From Micavibrio sp. (GTDB taxonomy: Bacteria; Pseudomonadota; Alphaproteobacteria; Micavibrionales; UBA9664), in assembly GCA_002699085.1 (NCBI GenBank), contig PAAR01000028.1, positions 16,588 to 80,587 of the forward strand: DNA of 64,000 bases. Reading direction: 5' to 3'. Within the stretch, counting starts at the first letter, position 1, and every line of letters begins with the position of its first letter. The notes under the pieces are model-generated. The model saw only the letters and a list, made by a program, of their open reading frames with translations, searched no databases and was not told the DNA's origin. The position numbers were made by a program, and so were the translations under genes. Shown here in pieces: positions 7,944 to 17,804 of the stretch.

Positions 7944-8917
7944 AGTAGTTGCCTCATATATATCACTAAAAGTTCTAAGAATTTTTCACGATTTAGGTCT
8001 TTGATGACAGTGACAGATCCATTGTCAAAGTTTTTGTTGTCAATAAGTGTCTGCCCCGCCGCTAAAGGTGGTTCGCCGATCTCTACACGTATAGGCAATC
8101 TTTCTGTTTCAAAGATTTCCGGGTTTGTTAAATATGCCATGGCGATGACATCATGCATGGCACGTACAGGATCGCTCTGATCTGTTTTTTCTGAGGCGTA
8201 GTCTATATGGTCTTCTTCTCCAACAGTAGATAAAATATCTGCGGCTAAAATTGCCGCTTTTGTACCGCAGTCTCTTAATGCTTTATCAACCGCATAGCCA
8301 TATAAAATTGTGCGGGTGACATTAAGTGGTATAAGAAAGATATTTTTTATATCACTACTAAAAACAATATTTGCAGCTTCTGGATCAACAGCGAAATTAT
8401 ATTCAGCCCAGCCTTCGGAGCCTTTAACCTGAATATTGCCCATATGTCCGTGTATGTTCTCAGGGTAGGGGCATCCGCCCATAATAAATATGTTTTTAAC
8501 ATGCTTAGCAAATACATCATTGCGTTGAATGGCGAGTGCAATATTGGTAAGTGGGCCCGTGGCCACTATTGTTTTAGGTATATCTATCGTGCTCAAAAAG
8601 GCTTCTGCAGTAAGTGATTGCTCAGCTATTGTTGGTTCAGGTAAATTAGCACCAGCCATACCACACTCTCCGAACACTAAAGGTAAGGGTTGTGAAAGGC
8701 GTTTTAGGGGTTGGGGCGCACCTTTATAAATGGGTATATCTGAACGGCCAACAAATTCTAAAATTTGCAAGGCGTTACGCGTGCACTTGTTGACATCAAC
8801 ATTGCCACCGACAATGGATATGCTTTTAACATCTACGCCTGCCCCTAAGGCAAACAATAATGCGATTGCATCATCTTGCCCTGGATCACAGTCGTAGTGT
8901 ATCTTCAAATCTTTCAT
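7940..8917 (-). CDS. Inosine-uridine preferring nucleoside hydrolase
   Basis: 325 residues. The N-terminal calcium-binding signature DCDPGQDDA (residues 9-17) is diagnostic for the nucleoside N-ribohydrolases, which split nucleosides into base and ribose. Further family features are VATGPLTNIA, IFIMGG and the segment AEYNFAVDPEAA. It lacks a signal peptide and is probably cytoplasmic. It overlaps the upstream phosphoribosyltransferase gene by 32 bp and the downstream phosphatase by 4 bp, so the three are co-expressed. Base specificity cannot be read from the sequence. Confidence 0.93.
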   Translation of the reverse strand: MKDLKIHYDCDPGQDDAIALLFALGAGVDVKSISIVGGNVDVNKCTRNALQILEFVGRSDIPIYKGAPQPLKRLSQPLPLVFGECGMAGANLPEPTIAEQSLTAEAFLSTIDIPKTIVATGPLTNIALAIQRNDVFAKHVKNIFIMGGCPYPENIHGHMGNIQVKGSEGWAEYNFAVDPEAANIVFSSDIKNIFLIPLNVTRTILYGYAVDKALRDCGTKAAILAADILSTVGEEDHIDYASEKTDQSDPVRAMHDVIAMAYLTNPEIFETERLPIRVEIGEPPLAAGQTLIDNKNFDNGSVTVIKDLNREKFLELLVIYMRQLL

Positions 8918-9818
8918 ATGCTCTTTCCTTTAGCATGCGATTAAGTGTATCTACGATTTTATCTTCTGGATTACATGTAAATACGGGTTTATCCAATTCA
9001 CTAAATTTTTGTTCCGGGGCTATTTGTGACCAAATATGTAAGCTTGCCTCTAAGCAGTCTTTCGAAAATTCAACTGCATGTTCTTTATTGATAGATGCCC
9101 ATACGTCAACATTAGCAAAAGGATAAAGATAGGGCACGGAAGTGTATTTTCCATTATCCTGTAATAGATTTCTGCCTCCTCCAGGCGCACCGATAATAAA
9201 ATCTCTCATGCAAACCTCATCAATGACATCTGTATATGTGTAATCTGCATCAACAGTTATGCCCCGACTTTCTAATTTTTTAGCTGCGGCCTCAATTGCT
9301 ACATTTGCAATTACTGTTTCAACAATGAGTCCACTACGTTGAATTTTATCGACATAATCTAGCACAGTGCTGCCAGTGAATATCACATCATCGAGAATAT
9401 TTACAGACTGCGCTTGTCTTTCTGTTACAAATAAAACAGCATTACTGAACTGGTCTGAAACAGCAGGTAAGGATGAATTTCTTGGAAGAATTCCATTATC
9501 CTGAAACTGGAATGTGCCATCTTTTTGATGCTTTAAACGAACAGTCCTAGACGCCTCAATAGAAATCACTTTTTGACCGTCCGAAGGAACTATTCCTGCG
9601 AGAGAAATAACTGGTATCGCGCTTTGAGAAACTTTTTCATTCAGAAATCCTTGGATTTTTTCTGCAGAGATACGCTCGACAACGGGAAAAAATTTCCTCA
9701 ACGATGCTGTGACTAGGTCAGATGCTTCTGATACGGCTTTCTTTGCCACTTCATTGCCACTAATATATTTTGCGAATTCAAGTGATAGGTCGTCTGTTAG
9801 TACATAAGGTTTTGTCAT
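8886..9818 (-). CDS. Phosphoribosyltransferase-domain protein of unknown specificity
   Basis: 310 residues. The PRPP-binding motif VNILDDVIFTGST (residues 139-151) fits type I phosphoribosyltransferases: two acidic residues, then a TGST phosphate loop. The flanks, about 130 residues in front and 160 behind including MRDFIIGAPGGGR, do not match a pyrE, apt, hpt or upp pattern that I recognise. It is the first gene of the operon with the nucleoside hydrolase and phosphatase, which suggests use of a freed base or a related compound. It is divergent from the YerC-like regulator, with a palindrome between them. Confidence 0.7.
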   Translation of the reverse strand: MTKPYVLTDDLSLEFAKYISGNEVAKKAVSEASDLVTASLRKFFPVVERISAEKIQGFLNEKVSQSAIPVISLAGIVPSDGQKVISIEASRTVRLKHQKDGTFQFQDNGILPRNSSLPAVSDQFSNAVLFVTERQAQSVNILDDVIFTGSTVLDYVDKIQRSGLIVETVIANVAIEAAAKKLESRGITVDADYTYTDVIDEVCMRDFIIGAPGGGRNLLQDNGKYTSVPYLYPFANVDVWASINKEHAVEFSKDCLEASLHIWSQIAPEQKFSELDKPVFTCNPEDKIVDTLNRMLKERAYERFEDTLRL

Positions 9819-9849
9819 AGGTGTCTCTGTATTTATTTTTTATTGTATT

Positions 9850-9865
9850 GCTGTGTTAACACAGC
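9850..9865. promoter_or_regulatory. Perfect 16-bp palindrome, candidate operator for the YerC/TrpR-family protein
   Basis: GCTGTGTTAACACAGC is perfectly self-complementary and lies in the 158-bp space between two divergent genes. Its GTTAAC centre is the same as that of the E. coli Trp repressor operator (CTAGTTAACTAG). One neighbour encodes a TrpR-family protein, so autoregulation plus control of the nucleoside operon is plausible but unproven. Confidence 0.55.
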
Positions 9866-9976
9866 GCTAATTTATATGTCAACAGTACATTCTGGTTCTA
9901 ATCTTTTTATTTGTATTTTACAGAATAATCAAGTTATTTTTCTTGAATGTTAGTCAATTTGGAGCATATTTAGATT

Positions 9977-10261
9977 ATGAATCCTAAACAACAAGATATA
10001 GACGCGCTTTATTTAGCTTTCACGCACTTAAAGGATCCAGAGGAGATTAAACGCTTTATGACAGATCTCTGCACGCCTCAAGAAATAAAAACTTTCGCTG
10101 AACGTTGGTTAATTGCGGGCTTACTGGAGAAAGGTAATCTTAGTTATCGTGAAATATCTTCAGAAACTGGGGCCAGCACAACCACAGTGGCTCGTGTGGC
10201 CCGTTTTCTTCGTCAAGAACCGCATCAAGGCTATAAAATAGTTCTTGAACGAATGAAATAA
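9977..10261 (+). CDS. YerC/YecD-type TrpR-family transcriptional regulator
   Basis: 94 residues, typical of the family. The pattern FMTDLCTPQEIKTFAERWLIAGLLEKGNLSYREISSETGASTTTVARVARFL matches YerC/YecD proteins, all-helical relatives of the Trp repressor with an HTH near residues 55-78. In Gram-positive bacteria YerC-type proteins have been proposed as histidine-responsive repressors. Notably, the next gene (convergent, four bases away) encodes a histidyl-tRNA synthetase-like protein. The palindrome upstream is a natural binding site. The ligand is unknown. Confidence 0.9.
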   Translation: MNPKQQDIDALYLAFTHLKDPEEIKRFMTDLCTPQEIKTFAERWLIAGLLEKGNLSYREISSETGASTTTVARVARFLRQEPHQGYKIVLERMK

Positions 10262-10265
10262 ATTT

Positions 10266-12359
10266 TTAGCTTATGTGTGGTGGTTTCCATGTATTTATAT
10301 CGATCGTTTTTTGCTCGGATCTCGTCATGTCTCTTATTTCATGTGTACCATCACTCTTTATGAATAACACGTATGGTATTTGCTTTCTCCCTGCATAATG
10401 TAATTGAGGCTTTAATTTATCGTGGCCATAAACAACTTCCGTCGCAATTCCTCTATCTCTTAAATTTTTAGCTGTTTGATTTGCTCTAGTGATTTGCTCA
10501 GGGTTTTCATAGGCAATCAGAACTTGAGTGGATGTTCTCGGTCCGAGCGCAAGCTGCTTTCTTCTTGTTAATAGATCAATTGCGCGCGTTACATTAAATG
10601 ATATTCCAACCCCAGGTCGGCTTTCTTTCATGTAATGTCCAACCAAATTGTCGTAACGCCCCCCTACTATTAATGGAGGGAATTCACGATGCTCAACACA
10701 ACGTCCTTCATAAACAGTTCCTGTATAATAATCCATGCCACGCACGATCGACATATCAGCAACAACAAAGTCTCCTGTAAGATCTGGCATAGCAGCCATT
10801 AAATCTTGTAATTCAATTATGCCTTCTTTTAATAATGACGATTTATCTGTATCGAGTAGATATGCGGTATTGGATACTGAGGCTATTTTTTCATACAAAT
10901 CTATCCCGTTAGATCTGATTGTTGCAAACTGAATGGCAAGATCAATCGTATCAGAGTCCAAGGCTAAATTATCTGACATTTTTGCGATAACGCCATCTAA
11001 ACCAATTTCATGTCGGAGTTCAATCAAACGGACGACATCTTTTATAAGTTGTTCGTCAAAACCGTGGACACTAAAGAAACCTTGCGTGATTTTTCTGTTG
11101 CTTATAGCTATTTCGACTCCTGTGATGCCTAATGCATTAAGAACATCAACCATAACGCGCGGAAATTCGGCATCGTATTTATTATCTACATGATCAATGT
11201 CAACAATATCGATGTCGGCTTGAATGAATTCCCGTGGGTTGCCTCTCCTTACGTCTTGGTAGCGCCAAACAGGGCCTATTCTGGCACTTTTGAACGGTGA
11301 TTGAATACGGCTTTTGTTTTCAGCTATGTACCTTGCTAATGGGACCGTATGGTCAAATCTTAAACCAAGAGATTGTGATGCTGTACCAAAGGCAGGAGTT
11401 ACAGAGAAAATTTGTGTATTTTCTTTGCCTCGTCCTTCTTCTCGTTGTAGTACTGTAAATTCTTCTACAGCGCGTGTTTTTATTTTTGGATACCCATAAA
11501 TACTGTAGATATCTTCTATTTTCCTTAACCAAGCGCTCTCAATTGCTTCAATTTCTATAGAATTGTCCTGGAACCCAGGAATGGGTTTGGGGGAGTAATA
11601 CCTTTTTAAGGGACTTGTTTGAGACGGTATTTGGTATAATTTTATGGGAGAGCCGTCTTTATTACGTCGTGTTTTTAAAAATTCTGTTTGTGCGACAACT
11701 TTAGCTCCTGTTTTTGTAGGATTAAGAGGGTCGTATTTTTGGATAATGGCTCTGGCTTGTTCAGTTGATCTGTCAGGAAAGACAATAAAAGCACCACCTT
11801 CAAATCTTTGATCTGTTGCGGCCACGCCATCAAAATAGCCGTCGCCTTTAATGTGTAACGTCGCAGATACACTAGGCTTATAGACAAATCTCCCTAAATA
11901 ATTTCCTGCGCCATCTACGGCATCGTATTTTTTATCAAGATCACTAAAATCTGAGTTCCAGCGATCAAAAATATTTGTAGCGGTATAAATTTGATCTAAT
12001 GCTTTGTTGACTTCATCTGGTGTCAGTTCGTTGACGGATTTACCAAATGACTGAATGATCTTTATCATAGTATCTGCTTGTTCACCTGTGGGTGTCATAA
12101 AAAGAATACACCCTTGACCATCAGCTTTTACTAATTGTTCACAGCCATCTAGATAATTAATAAATCTGAATCTAAATTCCTTCTTTTTTTCGGAATATAC
12201 TAGGTCATCATGTGTAAATTCTTTTTTTGGTCGTCCGTTCTCATCAAGCCAATTAGGTATAGGAAAACTAAAACGAGAGGCAGTTTCAGGGTCTCGATTA
12301 TAGTCAACCTCTATCAATGAATTCGGGTCTAAATCTTCTACTGTCCAGCGTGACACCAT
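10266..12359 (-). CDS. Histidyl-tRNA synthetase-like protein with a ~255-residue N-terminal extension
   Basis: 697 residues, against about 420-520 for usual HisRS. The class II core starts near residue 258 (IPGFQD). Motif 2 is GPVWRYQDVRRGNPREFIQ (362-380); the histidine-specific loop RGMDYYTGTVYE, with its catalytic Arg, is at 540-551; GGRYDNLVG (566-574) and a C-terminal anticodon-binding domain (about 610-697) follow. The core looks active. Residues 1-255 have no domain I can name; they include VDGAGNYLGRFVYKP and a GDGYF segment. It could be the genome's only HisRS, a second specialised copy, or a paralog with another role. It is convergent with the YerC-like gene. Confidence 0.8.
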   Translation of the reverse strand: MVSRWTVEDLDPNSLIEVDYNRDPETASRFSFPIPNWLDENGRPKKEFTHDDLVYSEKKKEFRFRFINYLDGCEQLVKADGQGCILFMTPTGEQADTMIKIIQSFGKSVNELTPDEVNKALDQIYTATNIFDRWNSDFSDLDKKYDAVDGAGNYLGRFVYKPSVSATLHIKGDGYFDGVAATDQRFEGGAFIVFPDRSTEQARAIIQKYDPLNPTKTGAKVVAQTEFLKTRRNKDGSPIKLYQIPSQTSPLKRYYSPKPIPGFQDNSIEIEAIESAWLRKIEDIYSIYGYPKIKTRAVEEFTVLQREEGRGKENTQIFSVTPAFGTASQSLGLRFDHTVPLARYIAENKSRIQSPFKSARIGPVWRYQDVRRGNPREFIQADIDIVDIDHVDNKYDAEFPRVMVDVLNALGITGVEIAISNRKITQGFFSVHGFDEQLIKDVVRLIELRHEIGLDGVIAKMSDNLALDSDTIDLAIQFATIRSNGIDLYEKIASVSNTAYLLDTDKSSLLKEGIIELQDLMAAMPDLTGDFVVADMSIVRGMDYYTGTVYEGRCVEHREFPPLIVGGRYDNLVGHYMKESRPGVGISFNVTRAIDLLTRRKQLALGPRTSTQVLIAYENPEQITRANQTAKNLRDRGIATEVVYGHDKLKPQLHYAGRKQIPYVLFIKSDGTHEIRDMTRSEQKTIDINTWKPPHIS

Positions 12360-12515
12360 GCTATTCTCCTGTTTATGTAATATATAGCAAAAAGATATTC
12401 TATGTTACAATAAATATTTATTATGAGATTTGTTCAGTTCTTGTTTTCTCTCAAAAAGTCAAACTGATAACGATCATTGTGTAAAATAGTTATGTTATTA
12501 ATATTGCATGATTAG

Positions 12516-13118
12516 TCAGGTTATACGTGAGAGCATTTGTCGTGCTTCCGCTTCTGTTGAATTCATGTCTTTGAACAAATCATCTTGTAGCCATTTATTT
12601 GTAATTAGTACTTCAAGCATAATCTTTTCTGAAAAGGTTCTTAGAAATTGCGCTAAGTTTAGTAATCTTGGGCCATCACTTCTATCAGATTGGAATAAAA
12701 CAAGCGGTGTCATTGGCTCTGAGTATGGATTCTTATATATCTCATTCTTAACTTTCTTGAAAAAGGCATCGCCAGTTTCACCTTCTAATGATTTTTTGAA
12801 CATTTCAAAACGTGTTTTACATCTAATAATTAATAAAATGTCGTGATGAATTAAGAACCCCATAATTTTACCCAATGAAAGAGGGGCCCTTTTGTCATTC
12901 ATGCTTATCTCAATTTGGCGCATATGATCGTTTAGCCCAGTACTTTCGGCTAATCGCCTTGCGTGTATACAAAAATTTACAAGATCTTCAGTGGCTAGGG
13001 CATCCTGACGTTCGTGAACCTCAGTAATGGAAATTGGCGTTGACGAAGCATAAGCCGATATCCGCGCTAATGCATTTAAGCAACTTTCATAATTTGAGCG
13101 TATTGTTATTTTGTCCAT
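12516..13118 (-). CDS. Uncharacterised helical protein at the end of the type I restriction operon
   Basis: 200 residues with no signal peptide or membrane segment; the composition suggests an all-helical fold. I recognise no domain. It starts 23 bases after the hsdR stop in the same direction, so it is probably the last gene of the HTH-hsdM-hsdS-prrC-hsdR operon. It may be an accessory or control factor, but that rests only on position. The 156-bp AT-rich gap behind it (12360-12515) should hold the promoter of the HisRS-like gene. Confidence 0.7.
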   Translation of the reverse strand: MDKITIRSNYESCLNALARISAYASSTPISITEVHERQDALATEDLVNFCIHARRLAESTGLNDHMRQIEISMNDKRAPLSLGKIMGFLIHHDILLIIRCKTRFEMFKKSLEGETGDAFFKKVKNEIYKNPYSEPMTPLVLFQSDRSDGPRLLNLAQFLRTFSEKIMLEVLITNKWLQDDLFKDMNSTEAEARQMLSRIT

Positions 13119-13141
13119 GTTAATGCTTATTGGCTATTTCA

Positions 13142-16100
13142 CTAAAATTTTCCACCAACGCCTTTAAATTTCTCGACGAATGCTGATATTTTTTGAAAAA
13201 CAGTCTGTTTTTTGGTGAGGTATTCTGGGTTGAGTGGGCTCATCTTAGGTAAGATAGCATTGAGCTCTGTACCATTGTCGCTGGCAAATTCACGTTTAAT
13301 CGATGTTGATATATAACGCTTTGCGGCTTCTACATTTAGACTTTCAGAGTTTATCAACTCTTCTGCTTCACGTTGTTGTTCAGCTTGAGCAAAAGCAAAG
13401 AAGGTTTCAATAACACTGGCTTTGTCACCGATTTTATCGAGATCGGTTTGATTGATAAAATCTACCAATAGGCTTTCTTTTGCTCGATTGCCTAAGCTAG
13501 AACGTATCATACGCTGCACATCTTCAACCAGCGTCGCTTTGTCTTTTACCTTTTTGTTTTTCTCAAAAATCTGTTCCAGAATATAATCCAAGTTAATCTC
13601 TTGAGATTTAAGAAGGTCAACTTCAAATACGACATCATCCCAATCCAGATTGGATTTCTCTTTCTCATTCGCCGCGTTTTCTCTACGTAGCCAATCACGG
13701 ATATCATTATATGTAGATCTGTAATCTTGGATTTTGCGCTCAGCAGGCATCTTGATGGATTGTAAGGTAGCCAAATCTTCATCGCTTAAATAATGCTTCT
13801 GTTTAAATTCTTCGACAGCTTCGGCATTATTCATATCTAAAGTTTGAAGCGCTTTTAAGCTCGCAAATTCATCATAATTTTGAAGGATGTTTTCAACACG
13901 GAGATACTCCCCGAATAGTTTAGCAAAAGCTTTTTTATCGGCTTCCTTAACGATTTCTTCAGGGTTGGGGAAGCGCTGCTCTAATTCATTGACCACATCA
14001 ATGAAACCGCGCCTTGCTTCCCCCGAAGATGCATCGCTAAACCCTTCCATATATTCTTTATAGCTTTTCTCAAGCACAACGTTTTTAGTGTTTTTGTCGC
14101 CAAATAGTGTGATGGCATCAATAGTTGCCTGCTCCAGATCACGGAAGGTGACGATATTGCCAAATGTTTTTGTGGCGTCGTAAATACGGTTTGTACGCGA
14201 ATAGGCTTGCATCAATCCATGATAACGAAGGTTCTTATCAACGAATAAAGTGTTCAGTGTAGGCGCATCAAAGCCGGTCAGGAACATACCAACAACGATC
14301 AGCAAATCAATTTCTTGTGATTTTACCCGTTTAGCCAAGTCACGGTAATAGTTCTGGAATCCTTTACTATCAACGCTGAAATTAGTTTTAAAAAATGCAT
14401 TATAATCATTGATAGCGGCGCTCAGAAATTCTTTGGCACTGCTGTTCATAGCAGATACATCAAAACTTTCATCAGGGATGTCACCCACAGCATCCTGTTC
14501 CTCATTTGCATTGAATGAGAAGATGGTGGCAATCTTAATCGGTTTATCACTATTTGCCTGCAGGGTATTCAGCGTTTCATAATAAATTTTTGCCGCATCA
14601 ACACTATTCACCGCAAACATTGCATTAAAGCCTTTATTGTTTCCCTGCAAGCGGTGGGTCTTTTGACGGAAATTATTCAATATATATTGTGAAATTTCAC
14701 GGATACGCTCGGGGTGTAGCAAAGCTTTTTTATTTTCTGCGGCATTCAGCTTTTTTTCATCTTGCTCGGTTTCAATATCTTTAAATTTCGGGCGCACATC
14801 ATTGTAATCCACTTTAAACTTAAGAACCTTTTCATCGCGAATGGCATCGGTGATCACATATGAATGCAGCTCACGCCCAAACACGCTGGCGGTCGTATCT
14901 GCGCCCAGAGCATTTTGCGGGAAAATTGGCGTTCCGGTAAATCCAAATTGATAGAAGCGTTTGAATTTCTTCTTAAGGTTTTTCTGCGCTTCGCCGAATT
15001 GGCTACGGTGACATTCATCAAAAATAAATACGACCTGCTTATTGTATATCGCCAGATCATTCTCACTTTTCATCAAGTTGTTAAGCTTTTGGATCGTCGT
15101 AACAATAATCTTGTTGTCGTCTTTATCAATGTTGCGTTTAAGCCCAGCAGTGCTATCAGACCCATTCACGCTATCGGGAGAGAAGCGCTGGTATTCTTTC
15201 ATGGTTTGATAATCAAGGTCTTTTCGATCAACCACAAAGAATACTTTGTCGATAAAATCCAGCTCTGTTGCCAAACGTGCCGCCTTAAAGCTGGTCAATG
15301 TTTTACCTGATCCCGTCGTATGCCAGATATAGCCCCCACTGTCTGCATTGCTCCAGTTTTTGGCTTGATAGGAGCTTTTAACTTTCCAAAGGATACGCTC
15401 GGTCGCCGCAATCTGATAAGGGCGCATTACCAGTAGGGTGTTGCTGATATCAAAAACCGAATAATGCAAAAGCACATTAAGCAATGTATTTTTCTGGAAG
15501 AATGTCGCAGTAAAATCCTTCAAATCTTTAATAAGGCTATTATCCGCCTTTGCCCAATTCATCGTAAAGTCGAAGCTGTTTTTGTTGCGCTGGGTTGTGT
15601 TGGCGAAATAGCGCGTATCTGTTCCGTTCGAGATCACAAATAGCTGCAAATATTTATAAAGCGAGTGATCGCTATTAAAGCTTTCCTTGCTATAGCGGTG
15701 GATTTGGTTAAATGCTTCGCGAATGGCCACACCACGCTTTTTCAGCTCAATCTGCACCAACGGCAAACCGTTCACCAAAATCGTTACATCATAGCGGTTG
15801 GCATGCACTCCAACTTGCTCAAACTGCTTAATCACCTGCACTTTGTTGCGGGAAACATTCGCTTTATCGACCAAGTAAATGTTTTGAATGCGCCCATCGT
15901 CAAAGACAAAATCATGGATATAATCATCATGGATTTTACGGGTTTTATCGATAATGCCATCGCTGGGCTTATCAAGGAATGTTTCAACAAAACGCGCCCA
16001 TTCGGTATCAGTGAACTGCACATTGTTGAGGGTTTGTAATTGCACCCGCACATTAGCCAGCATGGCATCGGGTGTTGTGAGATCGGGCAGAAATTCATAA

Positions 16101-16243
16101 CCCTGTTTGATGAGGTCGGAAACCAGCTCACGCTCCAAATCACCTTCGGATTGGTAACTGTCAGCGACCTCCCATTCCTTGATATATTTATCAAGAACAA
16201 TAAAGCGGTTTGATTCTGCGATGGGTTTAGTTAGTTCTACCAT
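13142..16243 (-). CDS. hsdR: Type I restriction endonuclease subunit HsdR
   Basis: 1033 residues from the ATG at 16243 ([11 protein letters not shown]); this start overlaps the end of prrC by 17 bases and suits the family better than an in-frame ATG 39 bases upstream. It has the N-terminal nuclease core ([22 protein letters not shown], with the D and E-x-K residues), helicase motif I ([17 protein letters not shown]), the DECH box ([12 protein letters not shown]), FTGTP and a C-terminal helical region. HsdR translocates DNA with ATP and cuts unmethylated targets in complex with HsdM and HsdS. Together with the HsdS type (TAEL repeats) it looks like the type IC family. Confidence 0.96.
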   Translation of the reverse strand: MVELTKPIAESNRFIVLDKYIKEWEVADSYQSEGDLERELVSDLIKQGYEFLPDLTTPDAMLANVRVQLQTLNNVQFTDTEWARFVETFLDKPSDGIIDKTRKIHDDYIHDFVFDDGRIQNIYLVDKANVSRNKVQVIKQFEQVGVHANRYDVTILVNGLPLVQIELKKRGVAIREAFNQIHRYSKESFNSDHSLYKYLQLFVISNGTDTRYFANTTQRNKNSFDFTMNWAKADNSLIKDLKDFTATFFQKNTLLNVLLHYSVFDISNTLLVMRPYQIAATERILWKVKSSYQAKNWSNADSGGYIWHTTGSGKTLTSFKAARLATELDFIDKVFFVVDRKDLDYQTMKEYQRFSPDSVNGSDSTAGLKRNIDKDDNKIIVTTIQKLNNLMKSENDLAIYNKQVVFIFDECHRSQFGEAQKNLKKKFKRFYQFGFTGTPIFPQNALGADTTASVFGRELHSYVITDAIRDEKVLKFKVDYNDVRPKFKDIETEQDEKKLNAAENKKALLHPERIREISQYILNNFRQKTHRLQGNNKGFNAMFAVNSVDAAKIYYETLNTLQANSDKPIKIATIFSFNANEEQDAVGDIPDESFDVSAMNSSAKEFLSAAINDYNAFFKTNFSVDSKGFQNYYRDLAKRVKSQEIDLLIVVGMFLTGFDAPTLNTLFVDKNLRYHGLMQAYSRTNRIYDATKTFGNIVTFRDLEQATIDAITLFGDKNTKNVVLEKSYKEYMEGFSDASSGEARRGFIDVVNELEQRFPNPEEIVKEADKKAFAKLFGEYLRVENILQNYDEFASLKALQTLDMNNAEAVEEFKQKHYLSDEDLATLQSIKMPAERKIQDYRSTYNDIRDWLRRENAANEKEKSNLDWDDVVFEVDLLKSQEINLDYILEQIFEKNKKVKDKATLVEDVQRMIRSSLGNRAKESLLVDFINQTDLDKIGDKASVIETFFAFAQAEQQREAEELINSESLNVEAAKRYISTSIKREFASDNGTELNAILPKMSPLNPEYLTKKQTVFQKISAFVEKFKGVGGKF

Positions 16244-17804
16244 TTGCGTCTTCCTTTTTCGGCCAATAGCCGTAATTATCAATTAAATTGTCAAGCAACA
16301 GCTTTACTGTTTGCTTCTCTGGTCCCGTTGGATCGCGCACTTCTTCGCTAGATAAGGTGCGGTGGCTGCTAAAGGTTATGATACGCTTCAAATACGCATC
16401 TTTATCGCCTGGCGCGGTCTCTAATAAATCTTGCCATTTTGCGTACCCTAAGAAACTGGCCGTTTTCTCGTATAAGTTTCGTAACAGTGTAAAATGAAAT
16501 TTTTCTATCTGATTATCGGCAATCGCTTTTTCAATGATTTGTTTCAAATACAAATGGTACGAAAAACTTTTGTTGGAATCGCCATCCTTTTCAAGTAGGG
16601 CAAAAGTCCCATCTTCAAACTTTTCCAGCAAGTAGCATTTTTTGCTGCTCATCTCGTTATATAACACATTATAGAAAAGCGGATTATGCGTTGTGATGAT
16701 GAATTTTAAATGCGCTGGGGCGGATTTGATAAGCTCCGCCAAATTGACCGCCAATTCAATCAAGTGATTTTCATCAAGCGAGCTGACAGGGTCATCAACA
16801 AACACATATTCTAACGCGTCAAATTGTCCCGTGCGTTCTTCCTCGGGTTCGTTCAGAATGGTAATAATCTGATCCAGCAACGTATAAAATATACTCCAAA
16901 TGAAATTGCTTTCCTCACCTTTGGATATTTTGATATTGCCTGAATTGGTATCGTCCCCGCGCTTATAAGAGAAAGTCACCTCTGGGTAAGTTTTCTCACC
17001 CGTCTTTTTCCCATCTTGAACCACGTCAACGCCGATAAACTGCGGCGTTAGTTTTTCATCCGTATAGCGCTGGAAGTTTTCGATTATCCCTTGATCGCCC
17101 TGTATTTTAAGAATCCAGTCAATGAATTTGTTTTTCTGGATTTTTAATTTAGGCTCTAAATCAAAGTCCAAATCATTATCCCAATAGAATAAATCCTCGG
17201 TGAACGCATTATAATATAAGATCTTTTGTTGAGAGAACTCCGAAGGGTCAAGACCGTCTTCATCGCTTTTCGGTGCAATCAAGTCTTTAAGCAAGCGAGA
17301 AAGGCGGGTTTTACCTGTGCCGTTAAAGGCATAGATTAACTGCACCTTTTTATCAGTATTCTTTAATTTATGGGCAATCCCTGTGAGCGATTTTAAATAC
17401 TCCTCATAAAAATCAGAAATATCACATTCCTTAACGGCCCAATGCCCCCTGTGAAACTCAAAATCATCGATACCTAATTTTTGTTGATGCTCCTTTAAAA
17501 GACCTTTGGTTAAAGGATAGTGGTCTTTGTCAAATCTATATTTGGCACGTAGATTATTTGAATCAACCTTGATATCGGTAATTTTCCCAATTCTTGCATC
17601 AGCGACTTCGTCCTCAACAGCAAAAATGGTTGGCATGCTCTTGAGCTTATTGATTGCATCCTGATCTAAGGATTGAAATTGCTCTTTGATAGGGTCTTCC
17701 GTGTATTCAAGAAACCTGTCTTTCGGAATCGTGAATTCCCCTTGGTCGCCTGAGTAAAAGCCAGGCACGCTTGCCATGATCAGGTTGTACAATTGACCGC
17801 TCAT
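16227..17804 (-). CDS. prrC: PrrC anticodon nuclease with an N-terminal extension
   Basis: 525 residues; E. coli PrrC is 396. From about residue 150 it matches my memory of PrrC closely: Walker [14 protein letters not shown] (158-170), [18 protein letters not shown], the ABC signature [12 protein letters not shown], Walker B and D-loop [14 protein letters not shown] (334-347), and an H-loop. The nuclease residues are present: Arg442 and Glu446 in RNLYEK and His481 in FSSHRTLS, corresponding to the published Arg-Glu-His triad. PrrC is held silent by the type I enzyme and cuts the tRNA-Lys anticodon when phage disables restriction. Residues 1-140 are extra and unassigned. The gene sits between hsdS and hsdR, as in the E. 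coli prr locus. Confidence 0.85.
   Translation of the reverse strand: MSGQLYNLIMASVPGFYSGDQGEFTIPKDRFLEYTEDPIKEQFQSLDQDAINKLKSMPTIFAVEDEVADARIGKITDIKVDSNNLRAKYRFDKDHYPLTKGLLKEHQQKLGIDDFEFHRGHWAVKECDISDFYEEYLKSLTGIAHKLKNTDKKVQLIYAFNGTGKTRLSRLLKDLIAPKSDEDGLDPSEFSQQKILYYNAFTEDLFYWDNDLDFDLEPKLKIQKNKFIDWILKIQGDQGIIENFQRYTDEKLTPQFIGVDVVQDGKKTGEKTYPEVTFSYKRGDDTNSGNIKISKGEESNFIWSIFYTLLDQIITILNEPEEERTGQFDALEYVFVDDPVSSLDENHLIELAVNLAELIKSAPAHLKFIITTHNPLFYNVLYNEMSSKKCYLLEKFEDGTFALLEKDGDSNKSFSYHLYLKQIIEKAIADNQIEKFHFTLLRNLYEKTASFLGYAKWQDLLETAPGDKDAYLKRIITFSSHRTLSSEEVRDPTGPEKQTVKLLLDNLIDNYGYWPKKEDANGRTN

Noticed and set aside
12460..12485. Fur-box-like sequence TGATAACGATCATTGTG
   Set aside because: Only partial similarity to the consensus and no iron gene nearby.
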